A stretch of 64,000 bases of DNA from Parasphingorhabdus flavimaris (GTDB lineage Bacteria > Pseudomonadota > Alphaproteobacteria > Sphingomonadales > Sphingomonadaceae). Made by a program: the position numbers and the translations under genes. Where the stretch lies: assembly GCF_013371215.1 (NCBI RefSeq), contig NZ_JABWMH010000005.1, positions 232,771-296,770 on the forward strand. The letters run 5' to 3'. This document shows positions 34,172 to 44,336 of the stretch, one piece after another (position 1 is the stretch's first letter; each line of letters starts with the position of its first letter). The notes beneath the pieces were generated by a model. The model saw nothing but the letters and a program-made list of their open reading frames with translations. It did not search any database and had not been told where the DNA came from.

Positions 34172-35461
34172 ATGGCCAATGTAACGGTAATCGGCGCGCA
34201 ATGGGGCGATGAGGGCAAGGGCAAGATTGTCGACTGGCTGTCCGAACGCGCCGACGTTGTCGTCCGCTTCCAGGGTGGACATAATGCCGGCCACACGCTG
34301 GTTGTCGATGGTGCCGTCTACAAATTGTCGCTGCTGCCCTCGGGTATCGTGCGCGGCGCGTTGTCGATCATCGGCAATGGCGTGGTCCTCGACCCGTGGC
34401 ATTTGCGGGAGGAAATTGCGAAGCTGGAAAGCCAGGGCGTCGCTATCAATACAGACAATTTCGGCATTGCCGAAACCTGCCCGCTGATCCTGCCGATCCA
34501 CCGCGATCTCGATGCCATGCGCGAGGACGCCAGCGGCAAGGGCAAGATAGGCACGACCCGGCGCGGCATTGGCCCGGCCTATGAAGACAAGGTCGGCCGC
34601 CGGGCGATCCGGGTGTGCGATCTCGCCCATCTCGACGATCTCGGCCCGCAGCTCGACCGGCTCTGCGCCCATCATGACGCGTTGCGCGCCGGCTTTGGCG
34701 AACCGCCGGTTGACCGCGAGCGTCTGCTGAACGACCTGAAGGAAATTGCCGACAGCGTATTGCAATATGCCCAGCCGGTCTGGAAACGGCTCAACGAAGC
34801 GCGGCGCGACGGCAAGCGCATATTGTTCGAGGGCGCGCAGGGCGTGCTGCTGGATGTCGACCACGGCACCTATCCCTTTGTCACCAGCTCCAATACCATT
34901 TCGGGCACGGCGGCTGGCGGCTCCGGCATCGGACCATCCGGTACCGGCTATGTCCTCGGTATCACCAAGGCTTACACGACCCGCGTCGGTTCCGGCCCCT
35001 TCCCGACCGAGCTGGACGACGATATCGGCCAGCGGCTTGGCGAACGTGGCCATGAATTCGGAACGGTTACCGGCAGGCAGCGGCGTTGCGGCTGGTTCGA
35101 TGCGGTACTGGTCCGGCAGGCTCTGGCCGTGTCCGGTGTCCATGGCATCGCCCTGACCAAACTCGACGTGCTCGACGGCTTCAAGGAACTGAAAATCTGT
35201 GTCGGCTATGATCTGAATGGCATGACCTATGACTATCTGCCGCCGCACCATCAGGATCAGGCCGCGGTCAAACCGATTTACGAGACCATGCAAGGCTGGA
35301 GCGAATCCACCGCAGGCGCGCGCAGCTGGGCTGATTTGCCGGCGCAGGCGATCAAATATATCAAGCGGGTCGAGGAATTGATCCAGTGTCCGGTGGCTTT
35401 GGTGAGCACTTCGCCGGAGCGTGAAGATACGATATTGGTGACCGATCCGTTTGCGGATTAA
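34172..35461 (+). CDS. purA: adenylosuccinate synthetase
   Basis: The 429-residue GTP-dependent enzyme joins IMP and aspartate in AMP synthesis. It begins with [20 protein letters not shown], including the P-loop GDEGKGK with the catalytic Asp, then [13 protein letters not shown] with the catalytic His. [39 protein letters not shown] and GSGPFPTEL follow in the order of the family. It is the last gene of the serC-serA-hisZ-purA run. Confidence 0.98.
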   Translation: MANVTVIGAQWGDEGKGKIVDWLSERADVVVRFQGGHNAGHTLVVDGAVYKLSLLPSGIVRGALSIIGNGVVLDPWHLREEIAKLESQGVAINTDNFGIAETCPLILPIHRDLDAMREDASGKGKIGTTRRGIGPAYEDKVGRRAIRVCDLAHLDDLGPQLDRLCAHHDALRAGFGEPPVDRERLLNDLKEIADSVLQYAQPVWKRLNEARRDGKRILFEGAQGVLLDVDHGTYPFVTSSNTISGTAAGGSGIGPSGTGYVLGITKAYTTRVGSGPFPTELDDDIGQRLGERGHEFGTVTGRQRRCGWFDAVLVRQALAVSGVHGIALTKLDVLDGFKELKICVGYDLNGMTYDYLPPHHQDQAAVKPIYETMQGWSESTAGARSWADLPAQAIKYIKRVEELIQCPVALVSTSPEREDTILVTDPFAD

Positions 35462-35479
35462 AAGCATAAGGACATTGAT

Positions 35480-36064
35480 ATGCAAATTGCGGTTTTTTAC
35501 GGTTCATATCGACGAGATCGCAATGGCATTGCCTATGCTCAATATCTTGCCCGAAGCTTTGCCGAGGGCGGAGACAGCGTTGACCTGGTCGATGCGCAGG
35601 AGGTTGACCTCCCCATGCTTGACCGGATGTACAAGGAATATCCGGCGGGCGAAGCCCCGGAATCGATGGAGAAAGTCGCATCCGTCATTCGAAATGCCGA
35701 CGGATTTGTGTTTGTCGCAGGCGAATATAATTGGGGTGTCCAGCCGGGACTGAAGAATCTTACGGACCATTTTCTGGAAGAATGGTTCTGGCGGCCTGCA
35801 GCGATTGCCAGCTATTCTGCGGGCCCGTTTGCCGGTGTTCGCTCCATGATGCACTGGCGCGCGATATTGGGCGAAATGGGAATGGTTGTGACGTCGATGC
35901 CCCTGGCACTGGGCGGCGTCCACAAGGCCTTCGACGAAACGGGGGCACCCACGGGCAGTGACGGAGATCGGCTCGCCCGCAATTTTCCAAAATTTGCGGA
36001 CGATCTGAGGTGGTGGGCCGAAGCCGCCAAGGCCCAGCGCTCCAGAAAAGACCCTCCCTACTAA
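35480..36064 (+). CDS. NADPH-dependent FMN reductase family protein
   Basis: The 194-residue flavodoxin-fold protein shows the FMN phosphate loop FYGSYRRDRNGIAYAQYL at its N-terminus and FVFVAGEYNWGVQPGLKNLTDHF, matching the [GA]EYNxxxxxxLKN motif of the FMN_red family (PF03358). It reduces FMN, quinones or azo compounds with NAD(P)H; the physiological substrate is unknown. It starts 18 bases after purA and ends 4 bases from the convergent transporter gene. Confidence 0.9.
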   Translation: MQIAVFYGSYRRDRNGIAYAQYLARSFAEGGDSVDLVDAQEVDLPMLDRMYKEYPAGEAPESMEKVASVIRNADGFVFVAGEYNWGVQPGLKNLTDHFLEEWFWRPAAIASYSAGPFAGVRSMMHWRAILGEMGMVVTSMPLALGGVHKAFDETGAPTGSDGDRLARNFPKFADDLRWWAEAAKAQRSRKDPPY

Positions 36065-36068
36065 TATC

Positions 36069-37307
36069 CTAGACGTCGTCCGCGGAGATCATTTCCGCCC
36101 GGTCGATCTCTCCGGTCATCGAGGCGACCGTCACCGCGACTGCGGCATCTCCCGAGACATTGGTGGTCGTGCGCATCATGTCCATGATCCGGTCGACGCC
36201 GGCGACAAAGGCGATGGTTTCGAGCGGCACGCCGACGCTGCCAAAGACCAGCGCCATCATGATCAGGCCCGCTCCCGGGATGCCCGCTGCGCCGATCGCG
36301 CCGAGAGTTGAAGTGATCGAGATCAGGACATAATCGCCAAAGCTGAGATCGACGCCAAAAATCTGCGCGCCGAACAGGGTCGCGAGACCGAGATACATGG
36401 CGGTGCCATTCATGTTGATCGTCGCCCCAAGGGAAACGACGAAGCTCGCCACGGAATTGCGGACACCCAGATTGCGTTCGACGCAGCGCAGCGTGACCGG
36501 CAGGGTCGCGTTGGAGGAGGCGGTAGAATAGCTGACCGCTATCGCATCGACGATGCCGCGGAAGAAATCGATTACCGGCAGTTTCGCGACGAATTTGATC
36601 ATTCCCGAATAGACGATGCCGATGATCAGCAGGCAGCCGAGATAATTGAGCCCGACCAGCTGCGCCAGCGAGAGCAGCGCATCTATGCCCAATGTGCCGG
36701 CGACCCAGGCCATCAGCGCGAACACACCAAAAGGCGTCAGTTCCATCACGATCATCGTGACCTTCTGCATCACGATGGCACCGCTATCGAAGATCCTGGC
36801 CAGCGGCTTTCCATCTTCCTTAGCCATCAGTATGCCGATGCCGATCAGCAGGGCGAAGACGATCAGCGGCAATACGCGAACATCGGCCATAACCTGAACA
36901 GGGCTGTCGGGAACGATCGAGAGAATCATGTCGACGGCGGTGGTATCATTGGGCGCAGGCGTATCGCCCATTTCGATGGCGTCGGTATCGACGCCCTTTC
37001 CGGGCTGGAAGAATGTCCCGAGCGCCAGCCCCAGCCAGGCGGCAATCTGTCCGGTTATCACGAACAGGAGCATCGCCCGTCCACCCACGCTGCCCAGTTT
37101 CTTGAGATCGCCGAGCGCCGCGACGCCGGCAACCAGCGAGAAGAAGATCAGGGGGACGACCAGCATCTTGATCGCCTTGATGAAGAAATCGCCGATCCAT
37201 TTGATGGTTTCTGACTCGGGCCCCCAGATTAGTCCGGTGACAACACCGAGTATGAGCGCCGCGATGACCCGCTGCCAAAGCGGAATCTTGAACCAGAAAG
37301 CCAGCAT
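36069..37307 (-). CDS. dicarboxylate/amino acid:cation symporter (DAACS family)
   Basis: The 412-residue integral membrane protein of GltP/DctA type takes up glutamate, aspartate or C4-dicarboxylates with Na+ or H+. Landmarks are the serine-rich hairpin motif STASSNATLPVTL, the cation-site NMNGTAMY motif and IPGAGLIMMALVFGSVGVP with Asp/Arg in VAGVDRIMDMMRTTTNVSGD, where D and N contact the substrate amino group in known structures. Eight membrane helices plus two hairpins fit the hydrophobic pattern. The next gene upstream in the same direction is also a transporter. Confidence 0.93.
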   Translation of the reverse strand: MLAFWFKIPLWQRVIAALILGVVTGLIWGPESETIKWIGDFFIKAIKMLVVPLIFFSLVAGVAALGDLKKLGSVGGRAMLLFVITGQIAAWLGLALGTFFQPGKGVDTDAIEMGDTPAPNDTTAVDMILSIVPDSPVQVMADVRVLPLIVFALLIGIGILMAKEDGKPLARIFDSGAIVMQKVTMIVMELTPFGVFALMAWVAGTLGIDALLSLAQLVGLNYLGCLLIIGIVYSGMIKFVAKLPVIDFFRGIVDAIAVSYSTASSNATLPVTLRCVERNLGVRNSVASFVVSLGATINMNGTAMYLGLATLFGAQIFGVDLSFGDYVLISITSTLGAIGAAGIPGAGLIMMALVFGSVGVPLETIAFVAGVDRIMDMMRTTTNVSGDAAVAVTVASMTGEIDRAEMISADDV

Positions 37308-37380
37308 ATTGAATTATTCCCCTTTGTCCCTGCGCATATCTATCCTCCGCAACAGAGGGCGGCAAGCGTTTAGAGCCGTG

Positions 37381-39180
37381 CTACATCCAGAAGCTAATCG
37401 CCAGGCAGGTTGACAGGCCAACCCCGAAGGTGAGCGGAATACCGGCCTTGAAGAAATCGGTGAACCGGTAATTGCCGGCCGCATAGACCAATGTGTTGGT
37501 TTGATAGCCGATTGGCGTCGCAAAGCTGGCCGAAGCGGCAAACATCACCGCGATCACCAGCGGCCGTGGATCGACGCCCAGATCAGTGCCCAGCGCTATC
37601 GCTATCGGCGTGATGATGATCGCGACCGCGTTGTTCGTCACGATTTCGGTCATGATCACCGACAGGATATAGATTGCAAATACCAGCCCCCAGGGCGGCA
37701 CCTCGCGGAGAAACGGTGTCAGTTCGGCAACCAGCAGGTTGACGCTGCCGGCCTGTTCCAGACCAAGACCCACGGCCAGCATCCCGAATATCAGGACGAG
37801 AACATTGCCGTCGATCGAACCCCATGCTTCTTCCGCATCGATACAACGGGCCAACAGGATTGCGCCCACCGCCAATATGGCGGCGACCGCAAGCGGAATG
37901 ACGTTGAGCGCAGCAAGAACCACCACCGCGACCAGTGCACCGATCGCAATCGGCGCACGGTCCCGGCGAAAGGCACGGATTTTGGTCTGCCCGACCCCGA
38001 ACAGATTGGGGTTCTGATACATGCGGCGGATATCTTCGCTGGAACCGGTCACCAGCAAGCGGTCGGCCGCGTGGATACGGGCATTGGTCAGATCGGACCG
38101 CGGCAGGTTGCGATAGCGGGTCATCCCGAGAACGCGGACGTTCAGCTGCGACAGAAAGGGAATGTCATAGAGCCGGTTGCCGATGCTGGGATGGCTGGGG
38201 GCCACCGTCGCCTCGACCAGCTCTTCGCCCAGCGCCCCGACATCACCCTTGTGGACGATTCCGATCTTGAAATCTTCCGATTTTCGCAGCGAGATCAGTT
38301 CGGCAAGATCGAGCTGCACCACCACCCGGTCACCCGCCCGCAATATGTGGGAATCAAGGTCATGACGAATATAGCTGCTCAATCTTTTCACCGCAGTGAC
38401 CTCCAGACCAGCCCGGCGCAATTCGGGAACGGTGGAGAGCTGCCTGTCGATTATGGTGGCCTTGCGGCGGACCGTCAGTTCGGTCAGGAAGGCGCTTTCG
38501 TCGTTGCTGTCGAACTCGCCCTGCACTTGGCCGCCGGGAAGCAGCCAGCTGCTGAACAGGACCATCATGACGGTGCCGGCGGTCGCGGCAATCAGGCCAT
38601 AAGGCGTGATCTCGAAAATCCCGAACCCGGCGAGCCCCTGATCGCGGGCAACCGCATCGACAATCAGGTTGGTCGAGGTTCCTATCAGGGTGGTCGTACC
38701 GCCCAATATGCAGATGAAGCTCAGCGGGATCAGCAATTTCTTGGACGAGAAGCCGGTCGCCCGCGACAGGCGGATGATGATCGGAATCAGGACGATCACA
38801 ACCGGCGTGTTGTTCATGAAGGCGGAGGCGACAAAGGCGCCCAGAAACATCTCCGCGACCGCCAATTTGGGGTGTTGCTTGGCCCGTTTGATGATGAACC
38901 CGGCGATCGCGTCAATCGTCCCGGTCCTGAGCAAGGCTCCCGAAAGGATGAACATGGCCGCGATGGTGATCGGTGCGGTGTTGGAAAAGACCGAGAACAG
39001 TCCGTCAGAATCGATGATGCCGAGGAACAAGAACATACATGCGCCAAGCACCGCGACCACTGCAGCCGGAAAGCGCTCCATCACGAAACCGGCGAACATG
39101 AAGCCGAGAATGACGAGCCCGATGATCGCCTTGTGGGCCTGGATATATTCGTTGAGAATATGGAGAATGAGGTCAACCAT
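37381..39180 (-). CDS. SLC13-family permease with two RCK-C (TrkA-C) domains
   Basis: The 599-residue protein has two blocks of membrane segments, residues ~1-215 and ~400-599, flanking a cytoplasmic region with two TrkA-C/RCK_C-like domains (ELRRAGLEVTAVKRL..HILRAGDRVVVQ, and LSQLNVRVLGMTRY..IHAADRLLVTG). Conserved CitMHS/SLC13 motifs are MNNTPVVIVLIPI in the first half and TNNAVAIIITPIAIALG in the second, which carry the Asn-x-Thr-type cation sites. Such proteins transport sulfate, citrate or other dicarboxylates with Na+; the substrate is not decidable here. Confidence 0.9.
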   Translation of the reverse strand: MVDLILHILNEYIQAHKAIIGLVILGFMFAGFVMERFPAAVVAVLGACMFLFLGIIDSDGLFSVFSNTAPITIAAMFILSGALLRTGTIDAIAGFIIKRAKQHPKLAVAEMFLGAFVASAFMNNTPVVIVLIPIIIRLSRATGFSSKKLLIPLSFICILGGTTTLIGTSTNLIVDAVARDQGLAGFGIFEITPYGLIAATAGTVMMVLFSSWLLPGGQVQGEFDSNDESAFLTELTVRRKATIIDRQLSTVPELRRAGLEVTAVKRLSSYIRHDLDSHILRAGDRVVVQLDLAELISLRKSEDFKIGIVHKGDVGALGEELVEATVAPSHPSIGNRLYDIPFLSQLNVRVLGMTRYRNLPRSDLTNARIHAADRLLVTGSSEDIRRMYQNPNLFGVGQTKIRAFRRDRAPIAIGALVAVVVLAALNVIPLAVAAILAVGAILLARCIDAEEAWGSIDGNVLVLIFGMLAVGLGLEQAGSVNLLVAELTPFLREVPPWGLVFAIYILSVIMTEIVTNNAVAIIITPIAIALGTDLGVDPRPLVIAVMFAASASFATPIGYQTNTLVYAAGNYRFTDFFKAGIPLTFGVGLSTCLAISFWM

Positions 39181-39249
39181 TGATCAGGAACAACCTTCTA
39201 TAAAGTTCGCCGGGCCAGATAACCGCGACGGCCGGTTTCAACATCCCGT

Positions 39250-40317
39250 TCATCCACATTGCGCCCGGTGCATCAGTTTCTGGTCCGCGAGAACCAGCGC
39301 CATCATTGCCTCGACGACGGGAACCCCGCGAATACCGACACAAGGATCGTGGCGGCCTTTCGTCGATATTTCGGTCGCCTCGCCATCGGGCGTGATGGTC
39401 GGAACCGGAGTCAGGATCGAACTGGTCGGCTTGAACGCAACCCGGCAGAAAATCGGTTGGCCGGTTGATATCCCGCCAGCTGTGCCACCGCTATGGTTGG
39501 CGAGAAATTCGGGCCCGCTTTTACCGGGTCGCATCGCGTCGGCATTGTCTTCGCCGCGCAGACGGGCGGCGGCAAAGCCGTCGCCAATTTCGACACCCTT
39601 GGTAGCATTTATGGTCATCATTGCAGCGGCGATTTCGCTATCCATCTTGGCATAAACGGGCGCGCCCCATCCGGCGGGGACGCCGGTCGCTTCGCACGCG
39701 ATAATCGCGCCGATGCTGCTGCCATCCTTGCGCGCGCTGTCGACCAGCGCTTCCCATCGCTTCGCCGCCACCGGATCGGGGCAGAAAAACGGGTTGTTGC
39801 CGATCTCACCGGCATCAAAATTCGCAGGATCGATGGCATCGCCACCGATTTCGGCAACCCATGCCCGGACCGTCACTTCCGGAATCACCAGCCGGGCAAC
39901 AGCGCCAGCAGCGACACGGGCCGCGGTTTCGCGGGCGCTCGACCGTCCACCGCCGCGATAATCCCGAAAGCCGTATTTCTGGTCATAGGCATAGTCGGCA
40001 TGGCCGGGACGATAGGCTTTGGCGACCTCGCTATAATCCTTGGACCGTTGATCGACATTTTCGATCATCAACGAGACCGGTGTACCGGTGGTCTTGCCCT
40101 CGAACACACCCGAGAGGATTCTGACCTGATCAGGCTCTTGCCGCTGGGTCGTATATTTCGACTGGCCGGGCCGCCGCGCATCGAGAAACGGCTGGATATC
40201 GGCCTCGCTCAACGGCAGCCCGGGAGGACAGCCGTCGACCACTGCGCCAAGCGCAGGTCCGTGGCTTTCTCCCCAGGTGGAAAAGCGGAAGGCGTGACCA
40301 AAGACGTTAAAACTCAA
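39250..40317 (-). CDS. aroC: chorismate synthase
   Basis: The 355-residue FMN-dependent enzyme makes chorismate from EPSP, the last common step of aromatic amino-acid synthesis. It starts [25 protein letters not shown] with its catalytic His, the [22 protein letters not shown] segment, the RPGHADY motif and [20 protein letters not shown] (signature 3) are intact. [21 protein letters not shown] near the C-terminus is also conserved. It lies between the SLC13 permease and fabI, all on the minus strand. Confidence 0.98.
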   Translation of the reverse strand: MSFNVFGHAFRFSTWGESHGPALGAVVDGCPPGLPLSEADIQPFLDARRPGQSKYTTQRQEPDQVRILSGVFEGKTTGTPVSLMIENVDQRSKDYSEVAKAYRPGHADYAYDQKYGFRDYRGGGRSSARETAARVAAGAVARLVIPEVTVRAWVAEIGGDAIDPANFDAGEIGNNPFFCPDPVAAKRWEALVDSARKDGSSIGAIIACEATGVPAGWGAPVYAKMDSEIAAAMMTINATKGVEIGDGFAAARLRGEDNADAMRPGKSGPEFLANHSGGTAGGISTGQPIFCRVAFKPTSSILTPVPTITPDGEATEISTKGRHDPCVGIRGVPVVEAMMALVLADQKLMHRAQCG

Positions 40318-40386
40318 GACCCGCTCTCCGCGTTGATAGGTTCAATTCTATGTGTAAAACGATCATTCACCAAAAAACGGAAATGA

Positions 40387-41190
40387 TCAATCCAGCGCTA
40401 TGTCGGGCGCGTCTTCCTGCTTCATGCCCACCGTATGATAGCCGGCATCGACATGATGGGTCTCGCCGGTGACGCCAGCAGAGAGATCGGAGAGGAAATA
40501 GAGAGCCGATGCACCCACGTCATCGATCGTGACATTGCGCCGCAGTGGCGAATTCAGCTCGTTCCATTTCAATATGTAGCGGAAGTCACCGATTCCGGAA
40601 GCGGCCAGGGTCTTGATCGGCCCGGCAGAAATAGCGTTCACGCGGATGCCGTCAGGACCGACATCATTCGCGAGATATTTGACCGAGGTTTCAAGCGCGG
40701 ATTTGGCTACGCCCATGACATTATAGTGCGGGATCACCTTCTCGGCACCATAATAGGACAAGGTCAGCATCGATCCTCCTGCGCTCATCAGCGCAGCGGC
40801 GCGCTTTGCAACCGCGGTAAAGCTGTAGACACTGATGTTCATGGTCATCAGGAAATCATCGAGAGTCACGTCGTAATATTTGCCGCGCAACGCTTCCTTG
40901 TTGGTGAAGCCGATCGCATGGACGACAAAATCCAGCTTTCCCCAGCGCTTTTCGATTTCCGCAAATGCGGAATCGAGCTGGTCCATATCGCTGACGTCGC
41001 AGTCGATCAGGAAATCGCAGTCCAGCTGTTCGGCCAGCGGCCTGACCCGCTTGGCCATGACTTCACCCTGATAGCTGATCGCCAGTTCGGCGCCATCGGC
41101 CGCCAGGCGCTGTGCGATACCCCATGCCAGTGACTTGTTATTGGCAAGCCCCATGATCAAGCCTCGCTTGCCCTTCATTAAATCACTCAT
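40387..41190 (-). CDS. fabI: enoyl-[acyl-carrier-protein] reductase (NADH) FabI
   Basis: The 267-residue short-chain dehydrogenase reduces trans-2-enoyl-ACP in fatty-acid elongation. The ATG at 41190 follows AGGAGATATCGGCA; the longer frame to 41226 is leader. It shows the FabI variant cofactor motif GLANNKSLAWGIA and the Tyr-(x6)-Lys pair in HYNVMGVAKSALE, with a second Tyr in LSYYGAEK. SAGPIKTLAASGI is also diagnostic. FabI is the target of triclosan. Confidence 0.97.
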   Translation of the reverse strand: MSDLMKGKRGLIMGLANNKSLAWGIAQRLAADGAELAISYQGEVMAKRVRPLAEQLDCDFLIDCDVSDMDQLDSAFAEIEKRWGKLDFVVHAIGFTNKEALRGKYYDVTLDDFLMTMNISVYSFTAVAKRAAALMSAGGSMLTLSYYGAEKVIPHYNVMGVAKSALETSVKYLANDVGPDGIRVNAISAGPIKTLAASGIGDFRYILKWNELNSPLRRNVTIDDVGASALYFLSDLSAGVTGETHHVDAGYHTVGMKQEDAPDIALD

Positions 41191-41256
41191 TGCCGATATC
41201 TCCTGAATTCCGATTGTTGTCGCCAATAAACTGTATCCGGATGATTTTCCAGCGGA

Positions 41257-42192
41257 TCATTCGCTAACTTCCTTGCTCGCAGGACGGTCGGCGAGGGCGG
41301 CATTGATTTCTGCTCCGATCACCATGCCAAGGCCGACCAGATAGAAAAAGATCAGCGTGATCATGACCCCGGCAAGGCTGCCATAGGTCAGCTGATAGTT
41401 CGCGGCATATTTGAGGAAAACCGGCAACAAACCGGTGATCAACAGCCACCAGCCGCTGATGAACACCGCTCCCGGCCATTTGGGATATTGGCGCGGCCGA
41501 TACTGGCGCGGCGTGAGCAGGCGGAACAGAAGATAGAGCGTTGCAAACAGTACCAGAAACGGAATTGCATTGGATAGCGAAAGCCACAAGGCATCGGTCT
41601 CGACCGCAGGGAAAAAAGTTCCGAGGAACCCCGTGATACCGGCAACGATAAATTGCGCGCTGAGCGCCAGCATCGCGAAAAAGACGGAGAAAAGAATGAG
41701 TATGGTGGATGTCAGTCGATATTCCCAGAATGATCGCTGCGCCTGCACCCCATAGGCGCGATGGAGAATTTCCCGGATCGTTTCGATCAGGCTGGTGGTC
41801 GTCCACAGCCCGACGATCGCGCTGAACCAGAGCAACGGCCCGGTCCGCGCAGTCATCGCGTCATTGATCGGATCGTGAAGCGCACGCGCGACCGACGGCG
41901 GGACGGTCACGAGGAAAGCTTCCACAATTTCAATACCGACAGCGGTCTGGCCAAAACCGCCGACGACGGCAGCGGCAACGATGAAGAAAGAGAAGACGGC
42001 AAGCAGCGACAGATAGGCGAAATTTCCGGCAAAGGTGAAGCCGTCATAATAGACGCCCACTGCGGTGCGTTCGAGAACCATGAAGGCACGGCGTGCCAGA
42101 CTTTCATCCGCCAGCGGCTCGCTGGCTCGAATGCCTAGTATGCTTCGGCCGCCCCTGTCGCGGCGCCGCGCCTCGGGCGATAGTTCAGACAT
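41257..42192 (-). CDS. YihY/BrkB-family inner-membrane protein
   Basis: The 311-residue protein has six predicted membrane helices with the family hallmarks: YYDGFTFAGNFAYLSLLAVFSFF (the family's 'ssaaLAYytllSlfP' region), LWFSAIVGLWTTTSLIETIREILHRAYGV, and at the C-terminus YGSLAGVMITLIFFYLVGLGMVIGAEINA. This family was once annotated as ribonuclease BN in error; its function is not firmly known, though lipid or cell-envelope roles have been proposed. It starts 18 bases after the J-domain gene stop. Confidence 0.92.
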   Translation of the reverse strand: MSELSPEARRRDRGGRSILGIRASEPLADESLARRAFMVLERTAVGVYYDGFTFAGNFAYLSLLAVFSFFIVAAAVVGGFGQTAVGIEIVEAFLVTVPPSVARALHDPINDAMTARTGPLLWFSAIVGLWTTTSLIETIREILHRAYGVQAQRSFWEYRLTSTILILFSVFFAMLALSAQFIVAGITGFLGTFFPAVETDALWLSLSNAIPFLVLFATLYLLFRLLTPRQYRPRQYPKWPGAVFISGWWLLITGLLPVFLKYAANYQLTYGSLAGVMITLIFFYLVGLGMVIGAEINAALADRPASKEVSE

Positions 42193-42210
42193 GGCGGATC
42201 CGGGCCAAGC

Positions 42211-43131
42211 CTATACACCCATGCTGGCGCGCGGATTGTCTTTGGGGGCCCAGTCTTTCACGAAGGCTTCGAGTTTTTCATCCTTTTTCGGCAGGGTGAT
42301 CATCAAAGTCACCAGCTGATTGCCCCGCACGCCGGATTTGTTGTGAAAGCCCCTGTTCTTCAGCCGCAATGTCTTGCCCGAATCCGATCCGGCCGGGATC
42401 GAAAGCATGACCGGCCCGTCAACCGTAGGAACCTTGATCTTGGCTCCCTCCACCGCTTCCTTGAGACTGATCGGCAGTTCCAGCCTAATATTGTCGCCAT
42501 CACGATCATAAAAGGGATGGGGATTGATGTGAATGGTGACAATCGCATCACCATTGCCACCCGGGCCGGGGCGGCCCTTGCCGCTGAGCCGCATTTGCGT
42601 GCCTTCCTCGACACCCTTGGGGAGGCTGAGGTCAATGGTCTTGCCATCTTCAAGCGTGATCCGTTGTTTTTGCAGCGTGGCTGCCGAGATAAATTCGACT
42701 TTCAGCCGATAAGCGACATTCGCGCCTTTGGGTGGCGGCGCGCTGCGCTGATGGCCACCGAACGGCGAGCCGCCGCTGCGACCGCCGCCGCCAAAAAGAC
42801 CTTCAAAAATATCGCCGAAATCCGCGCCGCCATTGCCGAAATCATGCTGCTGGCCGCCCGGCCCCCGCTGATAGCCGCCTCCGCTACCATAGCCGAATGG
42901 CGAGGTTGGATTTCCTTCCCCGTCTATCTCGCCACGATCATATTGCGCGCGCTTGTCCTTGTCCAACAACAGGTCATAGGCCTTGGTGACGTCGGAAAAA
43001 CGTTCCGTCGCCTTGGGGTTGTCCTTGTTCTTGTCGGGGTGCAGTTCCTTGGCGAGCTTGCGATAGGCGGATTTGATCTCCTTCTCGTCCGCGCCTTTGG
43101 CAACTCCCAATGCTTGATAGGGATCTATCAT
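42211..43131 (-). CDS. J-domain co-chaperone (DnaJ/CbpA type)
   Basis: The 306-residue protein has an N-terminal J-domain (DPYQALGVAKGADEKEIKSAYRKLAKELHPDKN, with the HPD motif that stimulates DnaK ATPase), a Gly/Phe-rich linker (FGDIFEGLFGGGGRSGGSPFGG) and two C-terminal substrate-binding beta-domains (RLKVEFISAATLQKQRITLEDG; KGRPGPGGNGDAIVTIHINPH). There is no Cys-rich zinc finger, so it is CbpA-like rather than DnaJ. It may deliver clients to DnaK under stress. Confidence 0.93.
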   Translation of the reverse strand: MIDPYQALGVAKGADEKEIKSAYRKLAKELHPDKNKDNPKATERFSDVTKAYDLLLDKDKRAQYDRGEIDGEGNPTSPFGYGSGGGYQRGPGGQQHDFGNGGADFGDIFEGLFGGGGRSGGSPFGGHQRSAPPPKGANVAYRLKVEFISAATLQKQRITLEDGKTIDLSLPKGVEEGTQMRLSGKGRPGPGGNGDAIVTIHINPHPFYDRDGDNIRLELPISLKEAVEGAKIKVPTVDGPVMLSIPAGSDSGKTLRLKNRGFHNKSGVRGNQLVTLMITLPKKDEKLEAFVKDWAPKDNPRASMGV

Positions 43132-43200
43132 TATCTAACCTTTTTCAAATCCTTACCATGCCGAGATTGGTATTTCCCGCCAATTTTCAACTCCAGTGTT

Positions 43201-43659
43201 TTATTCGGGTATAACGGCATCCGCAACCTTGTTATGCCGGGTGAAACGTAAAAGCAGGTAGAGAACCAGCCCCAACGGCCCGAGCATCAGCACGAAGAAC
43301 AGGATAGGGACCTGAAGCCAACGCGCAAACCCGTATTTGTCCGCATTGCGTGCGACCCAGAGACCGACGAACAGATCAAAGGCGAGATAATGGATCCACC
43401 CTATGGTCGCGCCGCCCGGACTCGAGAGCAGTTGCTGGACGCCGGCGAGGGTGGAAAAGTCAGGGATGCCACCACTGCCGCCGTCGATCAGGCCTGTCAT
43501 CATGGGAATGACAATCACCGCATAGGCGCCGGCCAGAAGCCCCACACCGCCATAGAATATAGCCGTCATGATCGGGGTGCGACGTGGCGCGAAGGCAAGT
43601 ATCAGCCACATCAGCAACGCATAATTATTGGTAATTGTGAAAATCAGATCCCAGTTCAT
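43201..43659 (-). CDS. ABA4-like (DUF4281) membrane protein
   Basis: The 152-residue protein has four predicted membrane segments. It fits the ABA4-like family: a WDLIFTITNNYALLMWLILAF start, then GWIHYLAFDLFVGLWVARNADKYG and a C-terminal LMLGPLGLVLYLLLRFTR. In plants ABA4 is required for neoxanthin formation; bacterial relatives occur in carotenoid-producing groups including sphingomonads, but their activity is not established. No other carotenoid gene is in the window. Confidence 0.85.
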   Translation of the reverse strand: MNWDLIFTITNNYALLMWLILAFAPRRTPIMTAIFYGGVGLLAGAYAVIVIPMMTGLIDGGSGGIPDFSTLAGVQQLLSSPGGATIGWIHYLAFDLFVGLWVARNADKYGFARWLQVPILFFVLMLGPLGLVLYLLLRFTRHNKVADAVIPE

Positions 43660-43760
43660 AACGCCCCCTGTTTGCGACGATCCTAGCAGATAATGCGCTC
43701 TTGTCGCCGGGCAAAATTTTGTTTGTTTGCGAGCGCATCGCGGAATGTTAGAGCCATGCC

Positions 43761-44336
43761 ATGACCGATCCCTTTTCCCTGTTCGATAACTGGTTTGCCG
43801 AAGCGCGCAAAACCGAGATCAATGATAGCAATGCGATGACGATTGCCACCGCCGACGCCGACGGGCAGCCGTCCGCGCGAATGGTATTGCTGAAAGGTCA
43901 TGGCCCTGACGGTTTCATTTTCTATACCAACCAGCGAAGCCGCAAGGCAGGCGATATAGCGGAAAACCCCAAGGCGGCGATATTGTTCCACTGGAAAAGC
44001 CTGCGCCGCCAGATCCGGATCGAAGGGTCTCTTTCCCGCGTGCCGGACGCCACCGCGGATGCCTATTTTGCGACCCGCGGCCGCGATTCCCAGCTGGGAG
44101 CATGGGCATCAGACCAATCCAGCCCGCTCGACAGTCGCGCAACCTTCGAAGCCCGTTTTGCGGAAATGACCAAGCGCTTTGAAGGCGGCGAAGTACCGCG
44201 TCCGCCGCACTGGTCGGGCTATCGCCTCACACCGGCACATTTTGAATTCTGGCAAGACCAGGCGCACCGCCTGCACGAGCGCCGGATATTTTCACCTGAT
44301 GGTGATGCCTGGACAGAAGGACTGCTCTACCCATGA
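43761..44336 (+). CDS. pdxH: pyridoxamine 5'-phosphate oxidase
   Basis: The 191-residue FMN enzyme oxidises pyridoxine/pyridoxamine 5'-phosphate to PLP. Landmarks: AMTIATADADGQPSARMVLLKGHG (FMN and substrate-binding Arg and Lys), FYTNQRSRKAGDIAENPKAAILFHWKSLRRQIRIEG and the C-terminal HWSGYRLTPAHFEFWQ..HERRIF signature. The stop codon overlaps the start of the PhzF gene by ATGA. PLP made here is the cofactor of SerC, encoded 14 kb away. Confidence 0.97.
   Translation: MTDPFSLFDNWFAEARKTEINDSNAMTIATADADGQPSARMVLLKGHGPDGFIFYTNQRSRKAGDIAENPKAAILFHWKSLRRQIRIEGSLSRVPDATADAYFATRGRDSQLGAWASDQSSPLDSRATFEARFAEMTKRFEGGEVPRPPHWSGYRLTPAHFEFWQDQAHRLHERRIFSPDGDAWTEGLLYP

Noticed and set aside
37501..39183. 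560-codon plus-strand frame opposite the SLC13 permease
   Set aside because: Composed of Asp/Arg/His/Gln-rich sequence with no hydrophobic or domain pattern; the minus-strand protein is clearly a permease.
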